Shown here piece after piece: positions 1-9,367 of a stretch of DNA of 64,000 nucleotides. Both the position numbers and the translations under genes were made by a program. Positions within the stretch are counted from its first letter, which is position 1, and each line of letters opens with the position of its first letter. The notes below the pieces were generated by a model. It did no database searches and was not told where the DNA came from. It saw only the letters and a program-made list of their open reading frames with translations. The DNA comes from Rhizobium sp. 007 (GTDB taxonomy: Bacteria; Pseudomonadota; Alphaproteobacteria; Rhizobiales; Rhizobiaceae), in NCBI RefSeq assembly GCF_015353075.1, contig NZ_CP064188.1, positions 2,046,001 through 2,110,000 on the forward strand, read 5' to 3'.

Positions 1-1
1 C

Positions 2-766
2 GCCGAATTCTTCCACCGTCCGAACGAAAAGCGCTACGGCATCGCGATCTACACCGACAACTCCTATGACGGCCTGGTGATGGGCGTCGAGAACGCGATC
101 TTCTCCTATGGCGGCGAGCTTGGCGATTATCAGAACTACAAGGTCGACGGCATCATCAATTCGGAGAAGAACGTCAAGGCGCTCGAAATGTATCGCGAGC
201 TCTACGGCTTCACGCCTCCCGGCTGGGCCAAGACCTTTTTCGTCGAGAACAACCAGGCGATCACCGAGAATCTGACGGCGATGAGCATGAACTACTTCGC
301 CTTCTTCCCGGCGCTGGTCAACGAGGCGTCCAACCCGAACGCCAAGGTCACCGGCTTCTTCGCCAACCCGGCAGGTCCGGGCGGCGATCAGTTCGCAGCG
401 CTCGGCGGCCAGGGTATCTCGGTCGTTTCATACTCGGACAACCAGGAAGAGGCGATGAAATTCCTGGAATGGTTCATCAAGGACGAGACCCAGAAGCGCT
501 GGGCCGAACTGGGCGGCTACACGGCAAGCGCCAAAGTGCTTGAATCGCCGGAATTCCAGAATGCAACACCCTATAATAAGGCCTTCTACGAGACCATGTT
601 CAAGGTGAAGGACTTCTGGGCGACGCCTGAATATGCCGAACTGCTGATCCAGATGAACCAGCGCATCTATCCCTTCGTCACCGCCGGCGAGGGCACAGCG
701 AAGGAAGCGCTCGACGCGCTTGCTAGGGACTGGAACACGACCTTCAAGAAGTATGGCCGTCACTAG
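2..766 (+). CDS. Sugar ABC transporter substrate-binding protein, 5' end outside window
   Basis: Periplasmic binding protein of the family 1 extracellular solute-binding type, which delivers a sugar-like ligand to the two permeases downstream. The frame is open from base 2 (AEFFHRPNEKRYGIAIYTDN), so the signal peptide and first domain are missing; about 254 residues are visible. The C-terminal half shows the usual features: an F-F-ANPAGPGGDQFAALGG stretch around residues 118-138 and a C-terminal helix with EALDALARDW. It is the first visible gene of a six-gene transporter operon. The ligand cannot be read from sequence; the neighbouring dehydratase and epimerases suggest a sugar or sugar acid. 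Confidence 0.85.
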   Translation, partial: AEFFHRPNEKRYGIAIYTDNSYDGLVMGVENAIFSYGGELGDYQNYKVDGIINSEKNVKALEMYRELYGFTPPGWAKTFFVENNQAITENLTAMSMNYFAFFPALVNEASNPNAKVTGFFANPAGPGGDQFAALGGQGISVVSYSDNQEEAMKFLEWFIKDETQKRWAELGGYTASAKVLESPEFQNATPYNKAFYETMFKVKDFWATPEYAELLIQMNQRIYPFVTAGEGTAKEALDALARDWNTTFKKYGRH

Positions 767-779
767 GCGTTGATACAGC

Positions 780-810
780 ACGGGAGGGTGCGTAGCTCCC
801 TCCCGTTTTT
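780..810 (+). terminator. Intercistronic stem-loop with T tract after the binding protein gene
   Basis: ACGGGAGGG pairs with CCCTCCCGT over a 9-base loop and is followed by five T. It sits 15 bases after the binding-protein stop and before the permeases. Such hairpins usually trim read-through or stabilise the upstream mRNA, so that more binding protein than permease is made. Confidence 0.75.
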
Positions 811-915
811 CTGCACCCGAGAACCAAAGGACGCATGGCACTTGTTCATGCTCAGGTAATGCGCAACCGGATGCCATCACTGCGTCCAGCGCTGGGCTCT
901 TTGAGGAGGAGCACA

Positions 916-1821
916 TTGGCAACCGTCGTCATGACATCCCTGGACGCGAAATCGCGTGCCGCCTCGCGCGGCATGAGCGATATTAGTATCCGCAACCTGT
1001 TCATCATCCCGACGATCCTCTTTCTGATCGTCTTCAACATCTTTCCGCTGATCTATTCGCTCGGCTATTCCTTTACCGACTTCCGCGCCTCGTCAAACGC
1101 GCGGGCCAATTTCGTCGGCCTTCAGAACTACCGCGAGCTGCTCAACGATACCTTCATCTGGTCGAATTTCGCCATCACCGCAAAGTATGTGATCGTCTCT
1201 GTGACAGGGCAGGTGATCGTCGGCTTCGGCACCGCAATGCTGCTCAACCGCGACATTCCGCTGAAGGGTCTGCTCACCACGCTGCTCCTGCTGCCGATGA
1301 TGCTGTCGATGGCGGTGGTCGGCCTCTTCTGGAAGCTGCTCTACGATCCGTCCTTCGGCATCATCAACTACGCGCTCGGCCTCGGCTCCTTTGAATGGCT
1401 GTCGAACCCCGACATGGCGCTCTACGCCGTGGCGATCACCGACATCTGGATGTGGTCGCCCTTCGTGATGCTGCTGTCGCTCGCCGGCCTTTCCGCCGTG
1501 CCGAAGCATCTCTACGAGGCGGCGGCTATCGACCGGGCGGGGCCGTTCTACACCTTCTTCCGCATCACGCTGCCGCTGGTGGCGCCGATCCTGATGATCG
1601 CGATCATCTTCCGTACCATGGAAGCCTTCAAGACCTTCGACCTCGCCTACATCCTGACGAGCCAACCGACGACCGAGGTGATCTCGATCCGGCTCTACAA
1701 GATGGCCTTTCAGGAATGGCAGACAGGGCGCTCCTGCGCGCTCGCCTACATCGTGCTCATCATGGTGCTCGCCATCACCAACATCTACGTCAAGTATCTC
1801 AACAAGGTGAAGGAGCGCTGA
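916..1821 (+). CDS. Sugar ABC transporter permease (MalF type)
   Basis: Inner-membrane permease of the binding-protein-dependent importer, about 301 residues. A TTG start at 916 is chosen because GAGGAGGA lies 5 bases before it; the ATG at 835 would add a non-conserved leader, and ATG 931 is the other option. About six membrane segments are visible, beginning with FIIPTILFLIVFNIFPLIYSL. The cytoplasmic EAA loop reads YEAAAIDRAGPFYTFFRITLP, the site that docks the ATPase. It ends one base before the next permease starts, so the two are probably translated together. Confidence 0.88.
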   Translation: MATVVMTSLDAKSRAASRGMSDISIRNLFIIPTILFLIVFNIFPLIYSLGYSFTDFRASSNARANFVGLQNYRELLNDTFIWSNFAITAKYVIVSVTGQVIVGFGTAMLLNRDIPLKGLLTTLLLLPMMLSMAVVGLFWKLLYDPSFGIINYALGLGSFEWLSNPDMALYAVAITDIWMWSPFVMLLSLAGLSAVPKHLYEAAAIDRAGPFYTFFRITLPLVAPILMIAIIFRTMEAFKTFDLAYILTSQPTTEVISIRLYKMAFQEWQTGRSCALAYIVLIMVLAITNIYVKYLNKVKER

Positions 1822-1822
1822 G

Positions 1823-2782
1823 ATGGCTGCCGTCCAAACCCGCTCCGAACGCGCGCTGAACCGGGTGGCGATCGCCGCCGTGCTGGTCATCACGCTGATC
1901 TTCCTGGCGCCGATCTACTGGATCACCTCGACGGCCTTCAAGCCGCGCAACCTCGCCACCACCATTCCGCCGACCGTGCTCTTCGAGCCGGAAATCTCGC
2001 CCTTCGTGAAGCTCTTCACCAAGCGCTCGCAACTGCGCGGAGCGCCGACTCCTGAAGAATATGCCGCCGCCCCCTGGTGGGAGCGCATGGTGTTCGACGG
2101 GGGCGAGAAGATCGTCCGCTCCGGGCGCGGCGAAATCCAGCCGTCCGGCTATCCGAACCGCTTCATGAACTCGCTGATCGTCGCCATCACGTCCACGGTG
2201 CTGGCCGTCGGCATGGGGACCTTCACGGCCTACGGCTTCTCGCGCTTCAAGGTGAAGGGAGAAGCGGACCTTCTCTTCTTTATCCTGTCGACCCGCATGC
2301 TGCCGCCCGTCGTCGTCGCCATCCCGATGTTCCTGATGTACCGCGTCGTCGGCCTCAACGACACGCACTGGGGCCTCATCATACTCTACACTGCCTTCAA
2401 CCTCTCCTTCTCCGTCTGGCTCATGAAGGGCTTCATCGACGAGATCCCGAAGGAATATGAGGAGGCGGCACTCGTCGACGGCTACACCCGCATGCAGGCC
2501 TTCTTCAAGATCGTGATCCCGGAAGCCGCGACAGGCATCGCCGCCACCGCCGTCTTCTGCTTCATCACGGCCTGGAACGAATATGCATTCGCGCTGATCA
2601 TGACGAACCGGCGCGCGCAGACCGCACCGCCCTTCATCCCGAGCCAGGTCGGCTCGGGCCTGCCGGACTGGACGGTGATTGCGGCCGGCACGTTCCTGTT
2701 CCTGCTGCCGGTCGCCATCTTCACCTTCCTGCTCAGGAACCATCTCCTGCGCGGCATGAGCTTCGGAGCGATCCGCAAATGA
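1823..2782 (+). CDS. Sugar ABC transporter permease (MalG type) with long first periplasmic loop
   Basis: Second permease, 319 residues. The first membrane segment is near residues 13-35; the EAA loop (YEEAALVDGYTRMQAFFKIVIPEA) near residues 212-234 marks the ATPase contact. Between segments 1 and 2 there is a stretch of about 85 residues (roughly 37-120) containing ERMVFDGGEKIVRSGRG, longer than in most MalG-type permeases, where it is nearer 40. The stop overlaps the start of the next small gene as ATGA, which indicates translational coupling. Substrate unknown. Confidence 0.88.
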   Translation: MAAVQTRSERALNRVAIAAVLVITLIFLAPIYWITSTAFKPRNLATTIPPTVLFEPEISPFVKLFTKRSQLRGAPTPEEYAAAPWWERMVFDGGEKIVRSGRGEIQPSGYPNRFMNSLIVAITSTVLAVGMGTFTAYGFSRFKVKGEADLLFFILSTRMLPPVVVAIPMFLMYRVVGLNDTHWGLIILYTAFNLSFSVWLMKGFIDEIPKEYEEAALVDGYTRMQAFFKIVIPEAATGIAATAVFCFITAWNEYAFALIMTNRRAQTAPPFIPSQVGSGLPDWTVIAAGTFLFLLPVAIFTFLLRNHLLRGMSFGAIRK

Positions 2783-2978
2783 CCTTCCGCACCCTCAGCC
2801 AGAAATATCTCGAACCCGGTTCGCAGTACCTGATGATCTTCGGCATCATCGCGCTCTGCCAGCCCTGGAACCTGTTTCTCCACCGTTACGGCTTGACGAT
2901 GACACTCGTCGGGCTGATCGCCTTCATGGTGACGACCAAAATCCCGCGGGACGAGCAACGAGACGAAGGCAGCCATTC

Positions 2979-2982
<4 letters not shown>
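2779..2982 (+). CDS. Small membrane protein encoded inside the transporter operon
   Basis: A 67-residue protein with one or two hydrophobic segments (around residues 16-32 and 38-51) and a charged tail (PRDEQRDEG). It is coupled on both sides by ATGA overlaps: its start overlaps the permease stop and its stop overlaps the ATPase start. That arrangement argues for a real gene. From memory, rhizobial glycerol importers with two ATPases (GlpSTPQV type) also carry a small membrane protein (DUF2160) in the same place; whether this one is homologous is not established. A role as an accessory transporter subunit is an inference. Confidence 0.72.
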
Positions 2983-4087
<1,105 letters not shown>

Positions 4088-4088
<1 letters not shown>

Positions 4089-5167
4089 TGGCGCATATCG
4101 AACTCAAGGGTATCACCAAGACCTTCGGCAACCACGCGGCGCTGAAAAACCTGAACATCGAAATCGCTGACGGCGAGTTCTTCGTGCTGCTCGGCCAGAC
4201 CGGTGCCGGCAAGACGACGACGCTGCGCCTGATCGCCGCTCTGGAAAAGCCGACGGCAGGGCAGATCCTCATCGACGGGCAGGACGTCGCCGACTGGGGC
4301 GCCGCCGAGCGCGACGTGGCCCTGGTGCTCCAGCAATATTCGCTCTATCCGCGCTATACGGTGCGGGAGAACCTGGAATTTCCACTGAAATCTCCTATCC
4401 GCCGCGTCGAACCTGCAGAGATCAAGGAACGCGTCGACCGGGTCGCCAAAACCCTGCGCATCGAGCACCTGCTCGACCGCAAGACGGACCGGCTGTCGGG
4501 CGGCGAGATGCAGCGCGTCTCGATCGGCCGAGCCATAGTACGCAAGCCGCGCGTCTTCCTGATGGACGAACCGCTTTCGGCGCTCGACGCCAAACTGCGC
4601 GAGGCGCTGCGCACCGAGCTGAAAAACCTGCAGATGAACCTAGGCGCGACCTTCCTGTTCGTCACACACGACCAGATCGAGGCCATGTCGATGGGCGACA
4701 AGATCGGCGTGCTGAACAACGGCCATCTCGTGCAGACGGGCACGCCGCATGAAATCTACAACAACCCGGTCAACACCTTCGTCGCCCGCGCGGTCGGCTC
4801 GCCGCCGATGAACCTGATCGGCGGCACGCTTGAAGGCGGCGAGGCCGTGGCCACCGAGGGCTACCGGCTGCCGCTCGGCAACGGGCACGGGATTGCGACG
4901 GACGGTCGCCCGCTCACCTTCGGCATCCGCCCCGAGGACCTCTTCCTCGACAGCGGTGCGCCGGGGGAAGCACGGGTGCACGACGTGGAGAACCATGGCG
5001 TCGAAAAGATCGTGACGCTGCGAACCGGCAACGGGGAGCTGTTGCAGGCAACCGTGCCGGCCCGCACCGAGCTGGAGATCGACGAGTCCGTGCGCTTCTC
5101 TTGGAATCCTGAAAAGGTCGTGCTTTTCGACGGCAACAGCGGTATGAGCCTGCGGTACCCGAGCTGA
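4088..5167 (+). CDS. ABC transporter ATP-binding protein, second of two
   Basis: Second MalK-class ATPase of the operon, 359 residues. Walker A is GQTGAGKTT, the signature LSGGEMQRVSIGRAI, Walker B VFLMDEPLSALD and the switch histidine FVTHDQ. A TOBE-type domain follows (about residues 280-350, GIRPEDLFL). Both ATPases keep all catalytic motifs, so neither looks like a dead subunit. The two-ATPase arrangement is known from rhizobial glycerol importers, but a glycerol substrate is not supported by the neighbouring catabolic genes. Last gene of the forward operon. Confidence 0.9.
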
Positions 5168-5194
5168 CCTGATAGATCCGAGAGATGCCAGCGG

Positions 5195-5212
5195 CCCGCG
5201 TGACACCGCGGG
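5195..5212. terminator. Short GC hairpin between convergent genes
   Basis: CCCGCG and CGCGGG pair around TGACAC in the 84-base gap between the ATPase gene and the convergent dehydrogenase gene. There is no T run, so it is only a weak terminator candidate. Confidence 0.3.
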
Positions 5213-5251
5213 GGTCGGTAGCGTTTCGGATTGTCGCGAGGGGGCTCAGAG

Positions 5252-6226
5252 CTATGCCGGAAAGCGCCGGCGATAGTGTTCGACCACCTCGGGATTGCGC
5301 AGATTGACTGGCAGTTCGCCGTTCATGATGCGCATGGCTTCGCTGGCCGCGCCCGTTCCCATACGCATCATGCTCTCTTCCGTTAGACCGGCGAGATGCG
5401 GAGTGACGATGACATTATCGAAGCCGAAATAGGGATGGTCGAGTGGGAGTGGCTGCGTTGCGAAGACGTCGAGCGCGGCTCCGCCGATGCGGCCATCGTG
5501 CAGCGCCTGGATCAGCGCCGCGTCATCGATCACCGGGCCGCGCGAGACGTTGACCAGAATGGCATCGGGCTTCATGCGGCCGATGCGCTCGGCATTGAGC
5601 AGGCCGGTCGTCTCCGGCGTCAGGGGGCAGCAGAGCACGACGACGTCGGCCGTCGCGACGAGGTCGTCGACCGGCAGGTAGCGCGCACCATGTGGCACGC
5701 TTTCAGGCGACCGGCTCGTGGCGACCACCTCCACGCCGAAACCGAACTTCGCGATCCGGAAGATTGCCTTGCCGACATTGCCCATGCCGACGATGCCTAT
5801 GGTTCGGCCGCCGAGGTCCACAGCCCCGTCCGACTGGCTGCGCCCCGCCGCCCAGCCCTTCTGCCGCAGTTCCCGGTCCATCAGGCGGAAGCGCCGAAGC
5901 AGGGCCATCGTCACGAGGAAGACGTGCTCGGCGACCGTCGGCGCATTGACGGCCGGCACGTTGGCGACGAGCACGCCCGCACGGGTCGCCGCATCCATCG
6001 GCACCATATCGAGCCCGGCGCCGTGGCGGATCGCAGCGCGAAGCGCCGGCGCATCCCGAAAGAAGGCCGGCGGGATCGGCGCGCGCACGACGATGATGCC
6101 CGCGCCCTGCCCTTCTCGAAGCAACGTTTCGGGATCGGCGGCGGACGCGACGCGCAGATCGCCCGCAGCCTCGAGCATGGCCTCGGCCGCTGGATGCAGG
6201 GGATGCGTGGAAAAGATGAAGCTCAT
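5252..6226 (-). CDS. D-isomer-specific 2-hydroxyacid dehydrogenase
   Basis: NAD-dependent oxidation or reduction of a 2-hydroxy acid, 324 residues, cytoplasmic. The start at 6226 (MSFIFSTHPLHPAAEAML) is chosen because GGGAGG precedes it; a longer frame to 6304 has no such site. The Rossmann motif GIVGMGNVGKAI lies near residues 142-153. Catalytic-loop marks of the family are present: NVSRGPVID with the substrate-binding Arg, and TPHLAG with the acid-base His. It is the last gene of a leftward operon with the GntR regulator and the enolase-superfamily enzyme, so it probably acts on an intermediate of the same pathway. Confidence 0.85.
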   Translation of the reverse strand: MSFIFSTHPLHPAAEAMLEAAGDLRVASAADPETLLREGQGAGIIVVRAPIPPAFFRDAPALRAAIRHGAGLDMVPMDAATRAGVLVANVPAVNAPTVAEHVFLVTMALLRRFRLMDRELRQKGWAAGRSQSDGAVDLGGRTIGIVGMGNVGKAIFRIAKFGFGVEVVATSRSPESVPHGARYLPVDDLVATADVVVLCCPLTPETTGLLNAERIGRMKPDAILVNVSRGPVIDDAALIQALHDGRIGGAALDVFATQPLPLDHPYFGFDNVIVTPHLAGLTEESMMRMGTGAASEAMRIMNGELPVNLRNPEVVEHYRRRFPA

Positions 6227-6248
6227 CGGCCCTCCCAGCCGGTTACGG

Positions 6249-6947
6249 CTATCCGGCGACCGTCTCGGGCCCGCCGATGAGACCCTTCCAGTAGCTTTCC
6301 GCACCCTGGAGGTGCGCGCTCATCAGCGCCTGGGCGAGATTGCCGTCGCGAGCAATAAGCGCCTCGTAGATGCGGATATGTTCCTCATGCGAGCGCCGGC
6401 TGCGGGCGATGTCGCCGAAATAGATCGGCAGGCGCTGCTCGCCCATCACGTAGTAGACACTGCACACGCGATAGAAGACGCTATTCTTGGTCGCTCGGAC
6501 GATCTCCAGATGGAAATCCCGGTCCTCGCGCGCCAGCCCCTCGCCAGCGGCAAGCTTCGCCTCGGACGCGGCGAGGATATCGCGCAGGCGCTGGTAATTC
6601 TCTTCCGTGGCCCGCAGGCAGGCGAGTTCCGCGGCCTTGATCTCATGGATCTTGCGAAGCTCCACGGTCTCGTAGATCAGGATCGGATCAAGCGGCACGC
6701 CGGCGCGGGCAAAGAGTGCCATGGCCTCGACGCTCGCCTCCGTGGTCGTCAGGTAGATACCGGACTTGGCGCGGCGCTCGACGATGCGCATAGCCTCCAG
6801 GATCGCCAGCGCCTCGCGAATTTGGCCGCGGCTGACGGCGAAATGCTCTGCAAGCTCCCGCTCTGAAGGCGTGCGGCCGTTGTCGCTCGAATTCGCGAAA
6901 AGATATCCTGCGAGATCGGAGAGTAGGGAGTTTTCTTTCATCGTCAC
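6249..6947 (-). CDS. GntR family transcriptional regulator (FadR subfamily, FCD domain)
   Basis: Repressor-type regulator, 232 residues. The winged helix occupies about residues 10-75 (RTPSERELAEHFAVSRGQIREAL, then a wing ending SGIYL) and the all-helical FCD ligand-binding domain follows. The GTG start at 6947 shares its G with the stop (TAG) of the upstream gene; an ATG at 6941 is the alternative. Its operon also encodes the dehydrogenase and the enolase-superfamily enzyme, so its inducer is probably a pathway acid. Three sites of the FadR/PdhR operator pattern lie in the divergent promoter at 9131-9320. Confidence 0.87.
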   Translation of the reverse strand: MTMKENSLLSDLAGYLFANSSDNGRTPSERELAEHFAVSRGQIREALAILEAMRIVERRAKSGIYLTTTEASVEAMALFARAGVPLDPILIYETVELRKIHEIKAAELACLRATEENYQRLRDILAASEAKLAAGEGLAREDRDFHLEIVRATKNSVFYRVCSVYYVMGEQRLPIYFGDIARSRRSHEEHIRIYEALIARDGNLAQALMSAHLQGAESYWKGLIGGPETVAG

Positions 6948-8113
6948 TATCTTTGCGCGTGAGCCTCCAGGACCCGCTGATTGATCGTGAAGCCCAGGCC
7001 GGGTTTATCGGGAATCTCTATCATGCCGTCCTTCACCGACACAGTGTCCTCGACGAGATCATGGATCATCGGATTCGCGCCGAGCGAATACTCGATGACG
7101 AAGCTTGCCGGGGAAGCCGCGCACAGGTGCAGGCCCGAGAAAAAACAGGGCGCACCGGCCCACAGATGCGGTGCGAAACGGAGGTTGAAGGCGCTGGCGA
7201 GCGAACTGATGCGCATCGCCTCCGTGATGCCGCCGCAGAAGGCCGGATCGGGCTGAAATATATCGGCGGCCCGCAGCACCGCGAGATCGCGGAAGGCAAA
7301 ACGGGTCGCCTCGCTCTCGCCCGCGGCGATCGGCACATTGCCCGCCGCGCGTACCTCCGCCATGCCCGGCTTATCGTCGGCTATCACCGGTTCCTCGAAC
7401 CAGGCGAGGTCGCAATCCGCCACCATCTGGATGAAGCGCTTCGCCTCGGCGACCGTATAGGTGCCGTGCGCATCGACCATCAGGTCGATGTCGGGGCCGA
7501 TCGCCTTGCGAGCCGCCCGCACCCGCGACGCCGAGACATGCGGCGCACGGTCCATCGCGCCGACGCGCATTTTGACCGACTTGAAGCCGTCGGCCGCGAT
7601 ATAGGACTGGAGCTGCTCGCCGATCCGGTCCGCGCTCTCCCAACCACCCGAAGCATAGGCAGGCAACCTGTCCGCCTTGCGGCCACCCAAGAGCTTCCAG
7701 ACGGGGACGCCGAGTGACTTGCCGAGAATGTCCCACAGCGCCATGTCGACCGCGCTGATCGCCGCGACGGATAGACCGCGCCGCGCGATCTCCGGCATGG
7801 CGTGACCCGAAATCGCCGCCATCTCGTGGCGTACGCCGTTGTAGAGCATCTCCCATATGGCGGAGATGTCGGCAGGGTCACGGCCAATGAGCTTCGGCCC
7901 CACCTCGTGGTTCAGCATATGCACCAGCGTGCCATAGGTGCCTGCGCTGCCGGCGGCATTCTTGCCCTCTCCCCAGCCGACGATGCCGTCATTCGTCTCT
8001 ATACGCACGATCGCGGCGTCGAAGGACGCCAGTCGGCCGAAGTCGCTACGGTGTTGGCGGCTCGCCGCGATGGGAATCTTCACCCACCAGGCCTCTACGG
8101 ATTTGATACGCAT
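6947..8113 (-). CDS. Mandelate racemase/muconate lactonizing enzyme family protein (probable sugar-acid dehydratase)
   Basis: Enolase-superfamily enzyme, 388 residues: an N-terminal capping domain and a C-terminal TIM barrel. Metal ligands can be placed at D214 (MVDAHG), E240 (WFEEP) and E266 (AAGESEA). The base motif is K181-M-R183 (KSVKMRVG), and H316 lies in FAPHLW. The second basic position is Arg, not the Lys of mandelate racemase itself. Members with this layout dehydrate or cycloisomerise sugar acids; the exact substrate cannot be assigned. It is co-transcribed with the GntR regulator and lies beside two ketose epimerase-like genes. Confidence 0.85.
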   Translation of the reverse strand: MRIKSVEAWWVKIPIAASRQHRSDFGRLASFDAAIVRIETNDGIVGWGEGKNAAGSAGTYGTLVHMLNHEVGPKLIGRDPADISAIWEMLYNGVRHEMAAISGHAMPEIARRGLSVAAISAVDMALWDILGKSLGVPVWKLLGGRKADRLPAYASGGWESADRIGEQLQSYIAADGFKSVKMRVGAMDRAPHVSASRVRAARKAIGPDIDLMVDAHGTYTVAEAKRFIQMVADCDLAWFEEPVIADDKPGMAEVRAAGNVPIAAGESEATRFAFRDLAVLRAADIFQPDPAFCGGITEAMRISSLASAFNLRFAPHLWAGAPCFFSGLHLCAASPASFVIEYSLGANPMIHDLVEDTVSVKDGMIEIPDKPGLGFTINQRVLEAHAQR

Positions 8114-8173
8114 GTGTCGGATCTCCCGCCCTCACGACCTCGCAGGCCGCGAGAACATATGCCTTTCCGTTCG

Positions 8174-9061
8174 TCACTTGATCAGCGGCAGGATCGTCTC
8201 GGCCGTGATCCGCATCTGATCGTCGTAGAACTTCTCGGTAAGAAGGCTCGAGCCGTGGTCCTGGATGAACTTCAATTGCTCCGGCGGAATATCGACGGGG
8301 CTGCGCTCCACCATGTCCGGGTACTTGGCGGCCGGCGTGCGATCGACGGGAGCGACGAACTCGTTCGTCACCGCGCCCTCATAACCGATCTCCTTCAGCG
8401 TGCCGATGATCTTCGGCCAGTCGAGCTGGCCGAGGCCGGCGGCGAAGCGATTGTTGTCGGCGACGTGGAAATCGAAGAGGCGCTTCCCGGCCAGCCGGAT
8501 CGCGTCGTACATGTCCGCCTCCTCGATATTGAGATGGAAGGCATCGAGGCAGACGCCACATTCCGGGCTCACCGCATCGGCCAGCGCCAGCGCCTGAGCG
8601 GCGCGGTTGAAGAGATAGGTCTCGAAGCGGTTGAGCGGCTCGATCGCCAGCCGCACCCCCTTCTTCTGCGCGTGGGTGAAGCACTCGCGGGTGGCGTCGA
8701 CCACCCACTTCCACTCCTCGTCTTCGGTCGCGTCCGGCACTACCTTGCCGACGGTCGCCGGCACAAGCGTGACGATCTCGCCCTCGAGTTCGCTGACCAT
8801 GGTGATGACGCTCTTGACGTAATCCACCGACTTGGCGCGCTGGCCCTCGTCCTTGGCGGCAAGGTTGCGCTCGCCTAGCGTCAGCGTGACGGCGCCCCAG
8901 CAGCGGATGCCGTGTTCCTTGAGCAGCGCGCGCGTTTCCTTCACATCGTACTGTGTCGGCTCGCCCGATATCTCGATGCTCTCGTAGCCGTATTTCTTGA
9001 TGCGCTTCAGCGTGACGGCGAGCGGTTCCGCCCGCATCCAGTTGTGTGTTGAAAGATGCAT
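8174..9061 (-). CDS. Sugar phosphate isomerase/epimerase, D-tagatose/D-psicose 3-epimerase-like
   Basis: TIM-barrel enzyme of 295 residues. The four metal and catalytic positions of the ketose 3-epimerase family line up as E141 (AIEPLNRFE), D173 (CLDAFHLNIEE), H199 (FDFHVADNN) and E234 (TNEFV). Related enzymes epimerise free ketoses at C3 with Mn or Mg. It is the first gene of the leftward operon and faces a second enzyme of the same family across a 306-base promoter region. A role in the same sugar pathway as the transporter is inferred from position. Confidence 0.82.
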   Translation of the reverse strand: MHLSTHNWMRAEPLAVTLKRIKKYGYESIEISGEPTQYDVKETRALLKEHGIRCWGAVTLTLGERNLAAKDEGQRAKSVDYVKSVITMVSELEGEIVTLVPATVGKVVPDATEDEEWKWVVDATRECFTHAQKKGVRLAIEPLNRFETYLFNRAAQALALADAVSPECGVCLDAFHLNIEEADMYDAIRLAGKRLFDFHVADNNRFAAGLGQLDWPKIIGTLKEIGYEGAVTNEFVAPVDRTPAAKYPDMVERSPVDIPPEQLKFIQDHGSSLLTEKFYDDQMRITAETILPLIK

Positions 9062-9130
9062 GAGGTCCTCCCAGGCTGTTGCGGCTCGCTTAACCGACGG
9101 GCGTCGGCCAGTCTCGCCATTTTCGGTAAT

Positions 9131-9143
9131 CTGGTTCGGCCAA
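9131..9143. promoter_or_regulatory. Predicted GntR/FCD operator 1, proximal to the leftward operon
   Basis: CTGGT-TCG-GCCAA fits the TTGGT-N3-ACCAA pattern bound by FadR/PdhR-type GntR regulators, with inverted half-sites 3 bases apart. It lies 70 bases before the start of the leftward epimerase gene. Confidence 0.55.
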
Positions 9144-9284
9144 TTGTCGCTGATTTAAAGATCTAACGCAATTTCTCACCCTCTGCAAGACGCAACGAGG
9201 AACGGGGATATATCTTATTATACCGATGTTTAATGTTGAAGTCTGGATTTTTTCGCTAATCCTGCGGACGAGCGATGCCGAGAA

Positions 9285-9320
9285 TTGGCTTGACCGGATA
9301 TCCAGTTTTGGTATGACCAG
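9285..9320. promoter_or_regulatory. Predicted GntR/FCD operators 2 and 3, proximal to the rightward epimerase gene
   Basis: TTGGC-TTG-ACCGG (9285-9297) and TTGGT-ATG-ACCAG (9308-9320) lie 23 bases apart, about two helical turns, on the side of the promoter nearest the rightward gene. The second is a near-perfect FadR/PdhR-type site. The local GntR protein is the obvious candidate binder. Confidence 0.62.
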
Positions 9321-9367
9321 ATTGCGCTGAATAACACGCAGGGCCGAACGGCCCAGAGGGAGGAGAC

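Noticed and set aside
1093..1893. 266-residue minus-strand frame rich in Arg, His and Glu
   Set aside because: It is the complement of the permease gene. The composition (HQRQRDAEEGVERPR) is typical of GC-rich antisense, with no family similarity. Similar antisense frames (1799-2743, 3231-4043, 40324-41340, 48506-49822 and others) were rejected for the same reason.
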